Below, piece by piece: positions 54,301-62,339 of a stretch of 64,000 nucleotides of DNA. The position numbers and the translations under genes are program-made. Positions within the stretch are counted from its first letter, which is position 1. The number at the start of each line of letters is the position of its first letter. This stretch comes from Actinomycetes bacterium (GTDB lineage: Bacteria > Actinomycetota > Actinomycetes > Mycobacteriales > Mycobacteriaceae), in contig JAEYMI010000035.1 in the NCBI GenBank assembly GCA_023461275.1, positions 1 to 64,000 of the forward strand, given 5' to 3'. Below the pieces are notes generated by a model. It had not been told where the DNA came from, searched no databases, and was given only the letters and a program-made list of their open reading frames with translations.

Positions 54301-55381
54301 GACGTGCGGCCAGACCGTCCGGCGGGGCCGTCAGGTCCAAGACGGTCACGCCTTCCATGCCGGCGTCGTTGATGAGTCGCTCATCGCCGGTGACCAGGCC
54401 GTCGTCGATGATGACGACGAGGTGCGCACGTCCCGGCGTCGGTGGCGCCGACCGACTGAACCGGCCGCGTTCCAACAGGTCCGCGGCCATCGAGTTCTCG
54501 AAGTCCGGCAGGCTCGGATAGATCATCCGCATCGGTCCGATGCCGTCACGCAGCGTCGGATGTCCCACCTGCGGAAGCCATTTAGCCCAGTCCCAGGCCT
54601 CACCGGCCGGGTCGCCGGCAATGATCGCGACATGCAGGTGGTCGGGTCCGTGGAAGGCGCACAGTTCCAGCAGCATGGCGCGCACCAGGTCGCGGGTCTC
54701 CTGCCGGGCACCTTCGATGTTGACCGCCGGGAACCCGCGCAGCGAGATCGCGGTGGGCAGCCGATGCACCACCGAATAGGTACGGACGAAACGTCGGAGC
54801 GCCACCATCGACACCGGTTCGATGTCCTCGAGCGGACCGGTTTCCGGTGGCATCAGTCGCGTCGCCAATCGCTGCGATCCAACGCCGACCCGGACATGGA
54901 CGAAGTCGGCGTCGCCGGGTCGGCGTTCCCACATCCGTCGGGTACCGATCACGTCGAGCAGCGCCGCCGGTTCGGGATGGCTCCAATTGAGCGATGCGCG
55001 TTGGGCATTCACCGTGTCGAGGACCTGCGAGCGGATCTGCCCCAGATAGCGGAAGTAGTCCTTGCGTTCCTCGTTGAGCTCGGAGGCCTTCTTGCCGCCG
55101 CCGCGACCACCGGCGGCGAACATGCCGAACATCGACATCAGCATCATCAGCGGGAACATCATGAACAGCGGGTTGGACAAGATCCCCGGCCCGCCCTTGG
55201 CGAACATCAGCGCGATCATGCCGACCACCGCGATGATCATGACCACCGGCAGCAGCTTCATCAGGATGTTGCCGGGCACCACACGAGGGACATCCGGCGG
55301 TGGCTGAATGTTCAGCTCACCCCCGGGCGCGCGCGGCGGACTTATTCGAGCCCGCCGGACAAACCCCTCGGTCGTCGTCAA
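51308..55381 (-). CDS. eccC4: ESX-4 ATPase EccC4
   Basis: A 1357-residue motor of the type VII secretion system. Two membrane helices (about residues 39-90) are followed by a cytoplasmic domain and three FtsK/SpoIIIE ATPase modules: Walker A GATGSGKSE with Lys492, GAPQSGKST with Lys859, and a degenerate third site with Lys1160 in FADIEHGKTN. The second and third sites are usually less active and bind substrate signal sequences. Translation starts at a TTG, 6-13 bases after GGGGGATC; no better start lies nearby. Larger than M. tuberculosis EccC4 (1236 residues). Divergent from eccD4. Confidence 0.94.
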   Translation of the reverse strand: MTTTEGFVRRARISPPRAPGGELNIQPPPDVPRVVPGNILMKLLPVVMIIAVVGMIALMFAKGGPGILSNPLFMMFPLMMLMSMFGMFAAGGRGGGKKASELNEERKDYFRYLGQIRSQVLDTVNAQRASLNWSHPEPAALLDVIGTRRMWERRPGDADFVHVRVGVGSQRLATRLMPPETGPLEDIEPVSMVALRRFVRTYSVVHRLPTAISLRGFPAVNIEGARQETRDLVRAMLLELCAFHGPDHLHVAIIAGDPAGEAWDWAKWLPQVGHPTLRDGIGPMRMIYPSLPDFENSMAADLLERGRFSRSAPPTPGRAHLVVIIDDGLVTGDERLINDAGMEGVTVLDLTAPPDGLAARRGLQLVVRNRRVAARSAFGVEEFADMDSLTIAEAEATARRMARYRLATAAALANLESEATSADPGLPALLDIDDATRFDPATAWRGRTSRDRLRVPIGYTPSGAPVELDIKESAQGGMGPHGLCIGATGSGKSEFLRTLVLAMLATHSPAELNLILVDFKGGATFLGLESAPHVAAVITNLEQELAMVDRMKDALSGEMTRRQELLRSAGNFANVSDYERARASGVRLEPLPALFIVVDEFSELLAQKPDFAELFVAIGRLGRSLHIHLLLASQRLEEGKLRGLDSHLSYRIGLKTFSANESRSVLGVPDAYHLPSVPGSAYLKCDSAEPLRFNTSYVSGPYYPPIGYDSIIDDTVDAPTGQMKVFTALPVPLDDGVGGRSVSVLDQAAALLDEEPPAPADDVPEPGGSVPTLLETLVARMAGHGPAAHEVWLPPLDTSPTVDMLIGRRDWTTPGTPGNLQIAIGVVDRPYDQRRDLHILDVSGAAGNIAVVGAPQSGKSTALRTIILSAAATHTPEQVQFYCLDFGGGSLAGISGLPHVGSVASRGDMDAVRRTVAEVAAIVRHRELLFAELGVESMRDFRARRAEWFAGGTLTGGDPFASDRHGDVFLVLDGLGVLRSELDFLEDQIAAIVSQGLSFGVHLVVTASRWAEVRPAMKDLIGSRVELKLGDPMDSDMGRRVASMVPSNRPGRGVTSEELHMLVGLPRLDGVASVETLAAGGTHAADQLSAAYRGREAMRVRKLGTRILQTDVDELVAKAGITLRRNQVAIGVGEQELAPVILDFNAQPHFMAFADIEHGKTNLLRNMVTGLVSHTTSNEVKVVLVDYRRTMLGIIEGDHLAGYASSAQTAVPMMIELAQFFTARLPPEDVTPAQLRDRSWWSGPDIYLIVDDYDMVATSAGNPIQPLIELASHARDIGMHIVLTRRSGGMGRAMFDPLIGRLKDLSSDMLLMSGDRDEGYITGRSRLQKLVPGRGELISRSRPQEMIQIGFVPVEEE

Positions 55382-55458
55382 CTGTGATCCCCCGGATAGT
55401 GGTAAGCAACGCGGTTCGCTATCTTAACCACCAGTATCACTGAGGGGGAGGCCCGGAG

Positions 55459-57009
55459 ATGTCCACTGTGGACGCGCTGTCGACGACCGCTCAGAACGGG
55501 CTCGGCCGTTCCGGCGACAATTCCGGCGCAACCGCCCGCCGCCGGCCCTCGATCGAACCCGAACTGGTCCGTGTCTCGGTACTGGGCGGCAACACCCAGC
55601 TCGACGTCGGACTACCGGCCGGAGTGCCGGTCGCCGCGCTGATCCCGGACCTGGTGGCACAGATCGAGTCACGCTCGCCGAGCCCGCGCGATCCCGACGA
55701 CCCCGACGGCGACAACGATCGCCCGGCCGACCGCGCCCGACGCTGGACGCTCGCGTTGGTCGGTCAGGAACCGGTCGCGCTGCATCGATCGCTGTCGGAG
55801 GCGGGCATCCGCGACGGAGACCTGCTGGTCTTGCGGTCGGTCCGCACGGGCGAGGCGCCGGTCCTGTTCGACGACGTCGTCGACGCCGTCGCCCGGCTCA
55901 ACGAATCCCACTTCGCCAACTGGTCGGCCACCGCGGCCCGATACGCCGGATACGCCGTCGCACTCGTGGCGGCCGTCGCCGCCGCTGCCGCCCTCGCGGC
56001 CATCCGCGGCAACTCGGCAGGCCTGTGGCCGGCCGGGATCAGCGCGCTGACCGCCGTCGGATTCCTCGTCGCGGCCACCACGGTGTCGCGGCACTACCAC
56101 GACGCCGCGACGTCGACCGTGCTCGCGGCGGCGGCGATGCCACTGTTCTTCGTCACCGGAATGCTGGCCACACCGGGCAGCTACGGTTCGGCGCATCTGG
56201 CGTTGGGCTGCGCGGTCACGCTGGTGGCCGTCATCGTCTCCTACCGGGTGACCACCGTCGGGCCGATCACCCACAGCGCGATCACCACCGCCACCGTCCT
56301 CGCCGGCATCGCGTGCACCGTCCAGATGCTGTTCTCCCCCGGCGTCACCGATGTGGCGGCCGTACTAGCGGCGGTGGGCGTGTTGGTCATCGGCCTCGCG
56401 CCAAGAGCCACCATCATGCTGGCCAAGTTGCCGCTACCGCCGGTCCCCACCGCGGGCGCACCCGTCGACACCGGCGACATGGAACCCAAACCCGCCATCG
56501 AGGGCATCGGCGCGATCGGCGCGATGGCACTACCCAAGGCCGACGCGCTCGAGCGTCGCTCCTACATCGCCAACGCGTACCTGAGCGGCATCGTCGGGGG
56601 CACCGTCGCGGTCACCGCGGTCGCGGCCGTGCTCACCGCGGCACCGCTGTCCGGGTTCTCGCCACGGGCGGCGGTCTATGCGGCCATCATCGGTGCGGTG
56701 CTGTGCCTGCGCGGCCGCTCCCACAGCGACCTGCGGCAGGCGGCGTTGCTGATCGCCGGCGGCGCCGCGACGCTCATCGCCCTGGCGACCGGCTTGGCCT
56801 ACGGTGCCGACAACTGGCCCGTCATCGGATTCGGCGTCGCCGTCCTGATCGTGATCGGCGCCCTATTGTTCGGCGTCGTCGCACCCCATCAGGAGTTCTC
56901 GCCGCCGATGCGGCGCGCGGCCGAACTCTTCGAGTACCTGCTGGTGGCCGTCATCGTGCCGCTGCTGCTGTGGATTCTGAACCTCTACCAGATCATCCGT
57001 GAGATCTGA
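55459..57009 (+). CDS. eccD4: ESX-4 membrane channel protein EccD4
   Basis: A 516-residue membrane protein. The N-terminal ubiquitin-like domain (LVRVSVLGGNTQLDVGLPAG, residues about 32-130) is followed by about 11 hydrophobic helices from residue 165 to the end. EccD forms the pore scaffold of type VII systems. GGGGAGG precedes the ATG. It overlaps mycP4 by 11 bp; the divergent 77-bp gap to eccC4 must hold both promoters. Confidence 0.93.
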   Translation: MSTVDALSTTAQNGLGRSGDNSGATARRRPSIEPELVRVSVLGGNTQLDVGLPAGVPVAALIPDLVAQIESRSPSPRDPDDPDGDNDRPADRARRWTLALVGQEPVALHRSLSEAGIRDGDLLVLRSVRTGEAPVLFDDVVDAVARLNESHFANWSATAARYAGYAVALVAAVAAAAALAAIRGNSAGLWPAGISALTAVGFLVAATTVSRHYHDAATSTVLAAAAMPLFFVTGMLATPGSYGSAHLALGCAVTLVAVIVSYRVTTVGPITHSAITTATVLAGIACTVQMLFSPGVTDVAAVLAAVGVLVIGLAPRATIMLAKLPLPPVPTAGAPVDTGDMEPKPAIEGIGAIGAMALPKADALERRSYIANAYLSGIVGGTVAVTAVAAVLTAAPLSGFSPRAAVYAAIIGAVLCLRGRSHSDLRQAALLIAGGAATLIALATGLAYGADNWPVIGFGVAVLIVIGALLFGVVAPHQEFSPPMRRAAELFEYLLVAVIVPLLLWILNLYQIIREI

Positions 57010-58426
57010 ATCGCGGCTGCGCCGGCTGTCGACCGCGTTCGCGGCACTGACCGTGACGGTCGTGAGCACCGCGATATCGGCTGCGCCGGCGGCGGCCTTG
57101 ACCCCACCCACCGTCGACCCGGGTGCACTGGTGAAATCGGCGCCGGTCGCGCCGCCCGAACCGACCAAGCAGAACTACCTGTGCTCCAAGAGCGTCCGAT
57201 CCGGCGCCCACGATCTGTCCAAACCCAGTGCGGCACAGTCGATGATGAATCTGCCGAAGGCGTGGGAGTTTTCCCGGGGTCGCGGCCAGAAGGTCGCCAT
57301 CATCGACACCGGGGTGACCCCGCATCCACGGTTGCGCCGTCTGACCGGTGGTGGTGACTACGTCTCCACCAGCTCCGGCCTCGTCGACTGCGATGCGCAC
57401 GGCACCCTGGTCGCCGGGATCATCGCAGCCCAACCGAGTGGCGACGACGCCTTCGCCGGTGTGGCACCCGACGCCTCGCTGATCTCCATCCGGCAGTCCA
57501 GCGGCGTTTATGTCGCCGAGGACTCGCGCCGCAGCCCCGACGGCAAGAACGCTGACGACCCGTCTGTCGGTTCCGGCTACGGCTCGGTCCGCACCCTCGG
57601 CAACGCGATCGTGCGGGCCGTCGACCTCGGTGCCACCGTCATCAACATCTCCGAGGTCGCCTGCACCCCGGCGACCGACGGACTCAACGACCGGTCGCTG
57701 GGCGCCGCGGTGAAGTACGCCTACGACCGCAACGTGGTCGTGGTCGTCGCCGCGGGCAACATCGCCAGCAATTCCGCCTGCAAGGATCAGAATCCGTCGC
57801 CCGGCGGAGCCGACCTCACCGGGTGGGGATCGGTCCAGACCATCGCCAGCCCCGCCTGGTACTCGCCGTATGTGCTGACCGTCGGTGCCGTCGACGCGAC
57901 GTCCGGGCAGCCGGCACCGTTCAGCCTGCACGGACCGTGGCTGGGGGTGGCGGCGCCGGGTACCGACATCGTCAGCCTCGACAACAGCCGTGGATCGTCG
58001 GGTCTGGTCGACGCGCTGGCCGCCGACAAGGGCGGAACCCAGCCGATCCTGGGCACGAGTTTCGCCACCCCGTACGTCGCAGGCACCGCGGCGCTGGTCC
58101 GTGCGCGCTTCCCCGATCTCCGTGCCGGCGAGGTGATCGAACGCATCACCCGCACCGCACATGCCCCGGGCACGGGCCACGACGACCAGATCGGGTACGG
58201 CGTCGTCGACCCGGTGGCAGCGCTGACCGCCGAACTCTCCGACGACAAGACCGGGCCGCCGGCGTCGAAGGCGATCGCCGCCCCGGCACCCGAGCCGCCC
58301 GTTGATCACACCGCGCGCAACGTCGCGCTCGTCGGCGGCGGTGTCTGTCTGGCGGTCATCGCCGCGGTCCTCGCGTTGGCGTTGCCGCATCGTCGGGTCA
58401 AGCGACTCGACCCCGACGAGTTCTGA
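56999..58426 (+). CDS. mycP4: ESX-4 mycosin protease MycP4
   Basis: A 475-residue subtilisin-like serine protease with an N-terminal signal peptide (LSTAFAALTVTVVSTAISAAPAAA region) and a C-terminal anchor helix (NVALVGGGVCLAVIAAVLAL) followed by a short basic tail. The triad is complete: Asp103 in IIDTG, His134 in DAHGT, Ser354 in GTSFATP. Mycosins stabilise type VII complexes at the membrane. GTG start inside the end of eccD4. No eccB or eccE follows; the next gene is ispH. Confidence 0.93.
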   Translation: MRSESRLRRLSTAFAALTVTVVSTAISAAPAAALTPPTVDPGALVKSAPVAPPEPTKQNYLCSKSVRSGAHDLSKPSAAQSMMNLPKAWEFSRGRGQKVAIIDTGVTPHPRLRRLTGGGDYVSTSSGLVDCDAHGTLVAGIIAAQPSGDDAFAGVAPDASLISIRQSSGVYVAEDSRRSPDGKNADDPSVGSGYGSVRTLGNAIVRAVDLGATVINISEVACTPATDGLNDRSLGAAVKYAYDRNVVVVVAAGNIASNSACKDQNPSPGGADLTGWGSVQTIASPAWYSPYVLTVGAVDATSGQPAPFSLHGPWLGVAAPGTDIVSLDNSRGSSGLVDALAADKGGTQPILGTSFATPYVAGTAALVRARFPDLRAGEVIERITRTAHAPGTGHDDQIGYGVVDPVAALTAELSDDKTGPPASKAIAAPAPEPPVDHTARNVALVGGGVCLAVIAAVLALALPHRRVKRLDPDEF

Positions 58427-58458
58427 AGCCAGGAAGCACATTTACCCCAGCGACCACG

Positions 58459-58494
58459 TAGGTGGGGGCTATTTGGCGGTCGGGGCTATTTGGC
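58459..58494. repeat. Short tandem duplication at the ispH 3' end
   Basis: GGGGCTATTTGGCG appears twice, about 17 bases apart. The right copy contains the end of the ispH coding sequence (complement ending GCCAAATAG), so the last codons and the stop are duplicated just past the gene. Confidence 0.7.
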
Positions 58495-59439
58495 GACGCG
58501 TGCGGGGCGCAGTTCCCGCGGCAAGGCGAACGTCAGGGTCTCCTGCGCCGTGGTCACCGTCTCGACGGTGTCGTAGCCACGTTCGGCCAAAAAGTCGACC
58601 ACACCGCGAACCAGGACCTCGGGCACCGACGCACCAGAGGTGATGCCGACGGTGGAGACACCCTCGAGCCATGCCTCGTCGATGTCACGGGCGTAATCGA
58701 CCAGATACGACGCAGCGGCGCCGTTCTGCAGCGCGACCTCCACCAGCCGCACCGAGTTCGACGAATTCTGCGAGCCGACGACGATCACCAGATCGCAGCT
58801 CGGCGCCATCGCCTTCACCGCGACCTGCCGGTTCTGGGTGGCGTAGCAGATGTCGTCGCTGGGCGGATCGGCGAGCAGCGGGAAACGCTCACGCAGCCGA
58901 CGAACCGTTTCCATCGTCTCGTCCACCGACAGCGTGGTCTGCGACAGCCAGATCACCTTGGACTCGTCCCGCACGGTCACCTTGTCGACGCTGTCCGGGC
59001 CGTCGACGAGCTGGATGTGCTCGGGTGCCTCCCCGGCGGTGCCCTCGACCTCCTCGTGGCCCTCGTGGCCGATGAGCAGGATGTCGTAGTCGTCGCGTGC
59101 GAACCGCTTGGCCTCCTGATGCACCTTGGTGACCAGCGGGCAGGTCGCGTCGATCGTCATGAGGTTGCGGGCGGCGGCGGTGCGGTGCACCTCGGGCGAC
59201 ACACCGTGCGCGGAGAACACCACGATCGCACCCTCGGGAACCTCGTCGGTCTCGCCGACGAAAATCGCCCCGCGATCCGACAGCGTCTCCACGACGTGGC
59301 GGTTGTGCACGATCTCCTTGCGCACGTAGACCGGTGCGCCGTGCTTGTCCAGGGCCTTCTCCACCGTCTCCACGGCGCGGTCGACGCCGGCGCAGTAGCC
59401 GCGCGGCTCGGCAAGCAGAACACGCTTGGATTCAGTCAT
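58486..59439 (-). CDS. ispH: HMBPP reductase of the MEP isoprenoid pathway
   Basis: A 317-residue iron-sulfur enzyme making IPP and DMAPP. The three cluster Cys are in EPRGYCAGVDR, DATCPLVTK and ICYATQNRQ-side region; HGVSPEV and VVGSQNSSNS with TSGASVPE are substrate-binding segments. Homologue of M. tuberculosis LytB2 (Rv1110). Divergent from the lipid-droplet gene. Confidence 0.95.
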   Translation of the reverse strand: MTESKRVLLAEPRGYCAGVDRAVETVEKALDKHGAPVYVRKEIVHNRHVVETLSDRGAIFVGETDEVPEGAIVVFSAHGVSPEVHRTAAARNLMTIDATCPLVTKVHQEAKRFARDDYDILLIGHEGHEEVEGTAGEAPEHIQLVDGPDSVDKVTVRDESKVIWLSQTTLSVDETMETVRRLRERFPLLADPPSDDICYATQNRQVAVKAMAPSCDLVIVVGSQNSSNSVRLVEVALQNGAAASYLVDYARDIDEAWLEGVSTVGITSGASVPEVLVRGVVDFLAERGYDTVETVTTAQETLTFALPRELRPARVAK

Positions 59440-59492
59440 GACGCCAAGGGTACGGACTTGGAGGTCGCCACGACGAATGGCAGAGTGATGTC

Positions 59493-60173
59493 ATGGTTCG
59501 CGCACCGTATCCGGCCCGTATCGTCGCAGGTCTGCTCGTCACCGCCCTCGAGGAGACCCGGAAACTGCCCACGCTGGTGGTCACGCTGCCGATGACGGCG
59601 ATCAGCGAAACGCTGCAAGCCGGCATGCGGATGCAGCAGAACATCGCCGAACTCGCCATCAAGGGCGACGCCCTGTTCGAGACCCTCTTCGAGAAGCCCT
59701 CCGATCAGCCGGAGTGGGCGGTGTTCGACGAGGACGAGATACCCGGCCCCGACGACGAACCGGCCCAGCTCAGCGTCGTCACCGACCGCGGCCCGGAATC
59801 AGAGGTCGCAGAAGAGGCCGCCGACGACGAGTCCGACGACGACTCGGGGTCACCTGCAGAAGCCGACGAGTCCGATGACACGGCACCGATCGCGGGCGCC
59901 GGACGCTTCGCGCTCTACAGTTCGGCCCCGGCGACCGCCACCGTGACCGAGACCGCCCCGTCGGTCACCACGACCGACTCCGACGACGGTGACCTGCCGG
60001 ACGCCGTCGTCGAGCTCGACTATGACGCACTGACGCTGGCGCAGCTGCGGGCCAAGATCCGTACCCTCGGCCTGACCGACCTCGAAGACCTCGCGGCCTA
60101 CGAGCGGTCCCACCGCGGGCGCGCGCCGTTCATCACCATGCTCGACAATCGGATCAGCGCCAAGACGAAGTGA
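59493..60173 (+). CDS. Lipid-droplet-associated protein homologue (Rv1109c-like)
   Basis: A 226-residue protein. The N-terminal 70 residues are amphipathic (RAPYPARIVAGLLVTALEET, LPTLVVTLPMTAISETLQAG), suited to binding lipid surfaces; the middle is acidic and disordered; the C-terminal part (YDALTLAQLRAKIRTLGLTD) is a small helical domain. Family members have been called lipid-droplet associated in actinobacteria; the exact role is unproven. Its stop overlaps xseA by 4 bp. Confidence 0.78.
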   Translation: MVRAPYPARIVAGLLVTALEETRKLPTLVVTLPMTAISETLQAGMRMQQNIAELAIKGDALFETLFEKPSDQPEWAVFDEDEIPGPDDEPAQLSVVTDRGPESEVAEEAADDESDDDSGSPAEADESDDTAPIAGAGRFALYSSAPATATVTETAPSVTTTDSDDGDLPDAVVELDYDALTLAQLRAKIRTLGLTDLEDLAAYERSHRGRAPFITMLDNRISAKTK

Positions 60174-61438
60174 CCTCATCGACCGGGTCGGCCAACTCCG
60201 CCGAGAATCCGTGGCCCGTCCGCACGGTCAACTTCAAGATCGGCGAGTGGGTCCACAAGCTGGGCCAGATCTGGGTGGAAGGCCAACTGACACAGATCAA
60301 TCGGCGTCCCGGAACGCGCACCGCGTTCATGACGTTGCGTGACCCGGCCGCCGACATCTCGATCACCATCACCTGCAACCCCGACCTGCTGCACCGCACC
60401 GAGGTGCCGCTGACCGACGGCAGTCGTGTGGTGGTGCTCGGCCGTCCCGAGTTCTATCCGGCGCGGGGCACCATCTCGCTACGGGTGGTCGACATCCGGC
60501 CGGTGGGCATGGGCGAACTGCTCGTCCGCATCGAGCGACTCCGCCAGCTGCTGGCCGCCGAAGGACTCTTCGACGCCCGGCTCAAACGCCCACTCCCCTT
60601 CCTGCCCAAGCGAATCGGCTTGATCTCCGGCCGGTCGAGTGCGGCGCAGCGCGACGTGCTGACGGTGGCCGGCGGCCGCTGGCCGGCGGTGACGTTCGAG
60701 GTGCGCGACGCGCCGGTGCAAGGGCCCACAGCGGTACCGCGCATCCTGCGTCACCTCAGCGAACTCGACGCCCACCCCGAGGTCGACGTCATCGTCATCG
60801 CTCGTGGCGGTGGCAGCGTCGAAGACCTTCTGCCGTTCTCCGACGAGGCCTTGCTGCGCGCGGTATCCGCTTGTCGCACACCGGTGGTCAGCGCCATCGG
60901 TCACGAACCCGACAATCCGCTGCTCGACCTCGTCGCCGATCTGCGCGCGGCCACGCCCACCGACGCCGCCAAACGCATCGTTCCCGACGTCGCGGCCGAA
61001 CGCGCCGGCATCGCCGCCATGCGCCATCGCAGCGCGCAGGCGTTGCGGCATTGGGTCCACCGAGAAGAGCACGGCCTCAACGGACTTCGACAACGTCCGG
61101 TGCTCGCGCGCCCGTTCGCCATGATCGATGCGCGCGCCGAGATGATCGACCGGATGCGGGCCGACATCCGCCGCGACGTGGTGCGCCTCATCGACGCCGA
61201 AGGCCGGCGCGTCGAACACCTGTCGGCCCGACTCGCCACGCTCGGCCCGTCGCAGACCCTGGCCCGTGGCTACGCCGTCGTGCAGCGCGTCGACTCGTCG
61301 GGACGTGAGATCGTCTCCAGCACAGCGGACATGCCGGCCGGATCAACGCTACGAATCCGGGTATCCGACGGCGCCACAGTCGCCCGGGTGACTGACGAGC
61401 CGCCCACCCAGACCCACGATGCAGGAGATGATCAGTGA
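60170..61438 (+). CDS. xseA: Exodeoxyribonuclease VII large subunit
   Basis: A 422-residue subunit. The N-terminal OB fold (WVEGQLTQINRRPG, MTLRDPAADISITITC), the middle catalytic part with FLPKRIGLISGRSSAAQRDV, VIVIARGGGSVEDLLPFSDE and VSAIGHEPDNPLLD, and the C-terminal helical region with LARGYAVVQ are all present. The GTG start overlaps the previous stop. Works with XseB to degrade single-stranded DNA. Confidence 0.95.
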   Translation: MTSSTGSANSAENPWPVRTVNFKIGEWVHKLGQIWVEGQLTQINRRPGTRTAFMTLRDPAADISITITCNPDLLHRTEVPLTDGSRVVVLGRPEFYPARGTISLRVVDIRPVGMGELLVRIERLRQLLAAEGLFDARLKRPLPFLPKRIGLISGRSSAAQRDVLTVAGGRWPAVTFEVRDAPVQGPTAVPRILRHLSELDAHPEVDVIVIARGGGSVEDLLPFSDEALLRAVSACRTPVVSAIGHEPDNPLLDLVADLRAATPTDAAKRIVPDVAAERAGIAAMRHRSAQALRHWVHREEHGLNGLRQRPVLARPFAMIDARAEMIDRMRADIRRDVVRLIDAEGRRVEHLSARLATLGPSQTLARGYAVVQRVDSSGREIVSSTADMPAGSTLRIRVSDGATVARVTDEPPTQTHDAGDDQ

Positions 61439-61716
61439 GTCCCGCCAAGAAGCCCGCACCCGAGGATCAGCCGACCCCCATCGGGGAGCTGGGCTACGAA
61501 GCCGCCCGCGACGAGCTGATCGACGTCGTGGCGACCCTGGAGCGCGGTGGCCTCGACCTCGATGCCTCACTGGCTCTGTGGGAGCGTGGCGAAGCGCTGG
61601 CCGCGCGGTGCGAAGAACACCTCGACGGTGCCCGGGTGCGCATCGAGTCGGTACTCGCCGACGAGGACGAGGGTGACGGCGACGAGGGTGACGACCCCGA
61701 GGACGACGACCTCTAG
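61435..61716 (+). CDS. xseB: Exodeoxyribonuclease VII small subunit
   Basis: A 93-residue subunit. GYEAARDELIDVVATLERGG and LDASLALWERGEALAARCEE are the family signature. The C-terminal 25 residues are very acidic (DEDEGDGDEGDDPEDDD). GTG start overlaps xseA by 4 bp; the stop overlaps the converging DUF4245 gene by 4 bp. Confidence 0.95.
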   Translation: MSPAKKPAPEDQPTPIGELGYEAARDELIDVVATLERGGLDLDASLALWERGEALAARCEEHLDGARVRIESVLADEDEGDGDEGDDPEDDDL

Positions 61717-62279
61717 GTACGCCCGGGCAGCGGCTGTTGTGCCACCGTCGACGCGGCGAGCTGTTCCATCGACGAATCCGGTCCGCGGGAGAGCACCGCG
61801 ATGCGGACGTCGCCGAGGTCGGTGATCCAGAACTTCTTGCCGTCCTCGGTCTGATACTTGACCCACTGATGGCCGCCGACGTCGCGTGTCCCGTCGCCGA
61901 GCGCATCGCCGCCGCCGAGATACACGACGAGGTCCTCTTCCTTGGCGTTGGTCTGGCTGAGCTGAATGTAGGCGCCGTCGGTGGTGATCCATCCGACGTT
62001 GCTCACCCGCGTCCCGCCGACCGACTGGGTGGATCCCGAGTTCGGTTTCCAGCCCTCCGGTGTCGGTGGGCGGCGGATCGGGAACGGCAGGTCACGCGCG
62101 TCCGAAGCCAGCGCGCTGGACACCTCGAACGGAGGTGTCTTGTCGTCGGACGCGCCTCCGGTGAGACCCACCGAGCAGTTTCCCGAGGCAATCGCGACCA
62201 CCGCGCAGATGATCAGCAATGGCACCAGGGACCAGATCATGTCCTTGTTGCCTTGCAGTATCCGCGGTTTACCGGCCAT
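61713..62279 (-). CDS. DUF4245 membrane-anchored protein
   Basis: A 188-residue protein with one N-terminal membrane helix (MIWSLVPLLIICAVVAIASG) and an external domain (PFPIRRPPTPEGWKPNSGS, TTDGAYIQLSQTNA, VKYQTEDGKKFWI). The family is restricted to actinobacteria and uncharacterised. Conserved next to xseAB in related genera. Confidence 0.82.
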   Translation of the reverse strand: MAGKPRILQGNKDMIWSLVPLLIICAVVAIASGNCSVGLTGGASDDKTPPFEVSSALASDARDLPFPIRRPPTPEGWKPNSGSTQSVGGTRVSNVGWITTDGAYIQLSQTNAKEEDLVVYLGGGDALGDGTRDVGGHQWVKYQTEDGKKFWITDLGDVRIAVLSRGPDSSMEQLAASTVAQQPLPGRT

Positions 62280-62339
62280 CGTCCGAGTATTTCAAACGCC
62301 GCCCGGGCCGCTGAGCGCAGGCTGCGAGACCTGCTCTGG

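Noticed and set aside
53015..55387. 790-codon open frame opposite eccC4
   Set aside because: Antisense shadow of eccC4 with Arg/Gln/His-rich, low-complexity translation and no recognisable fold.
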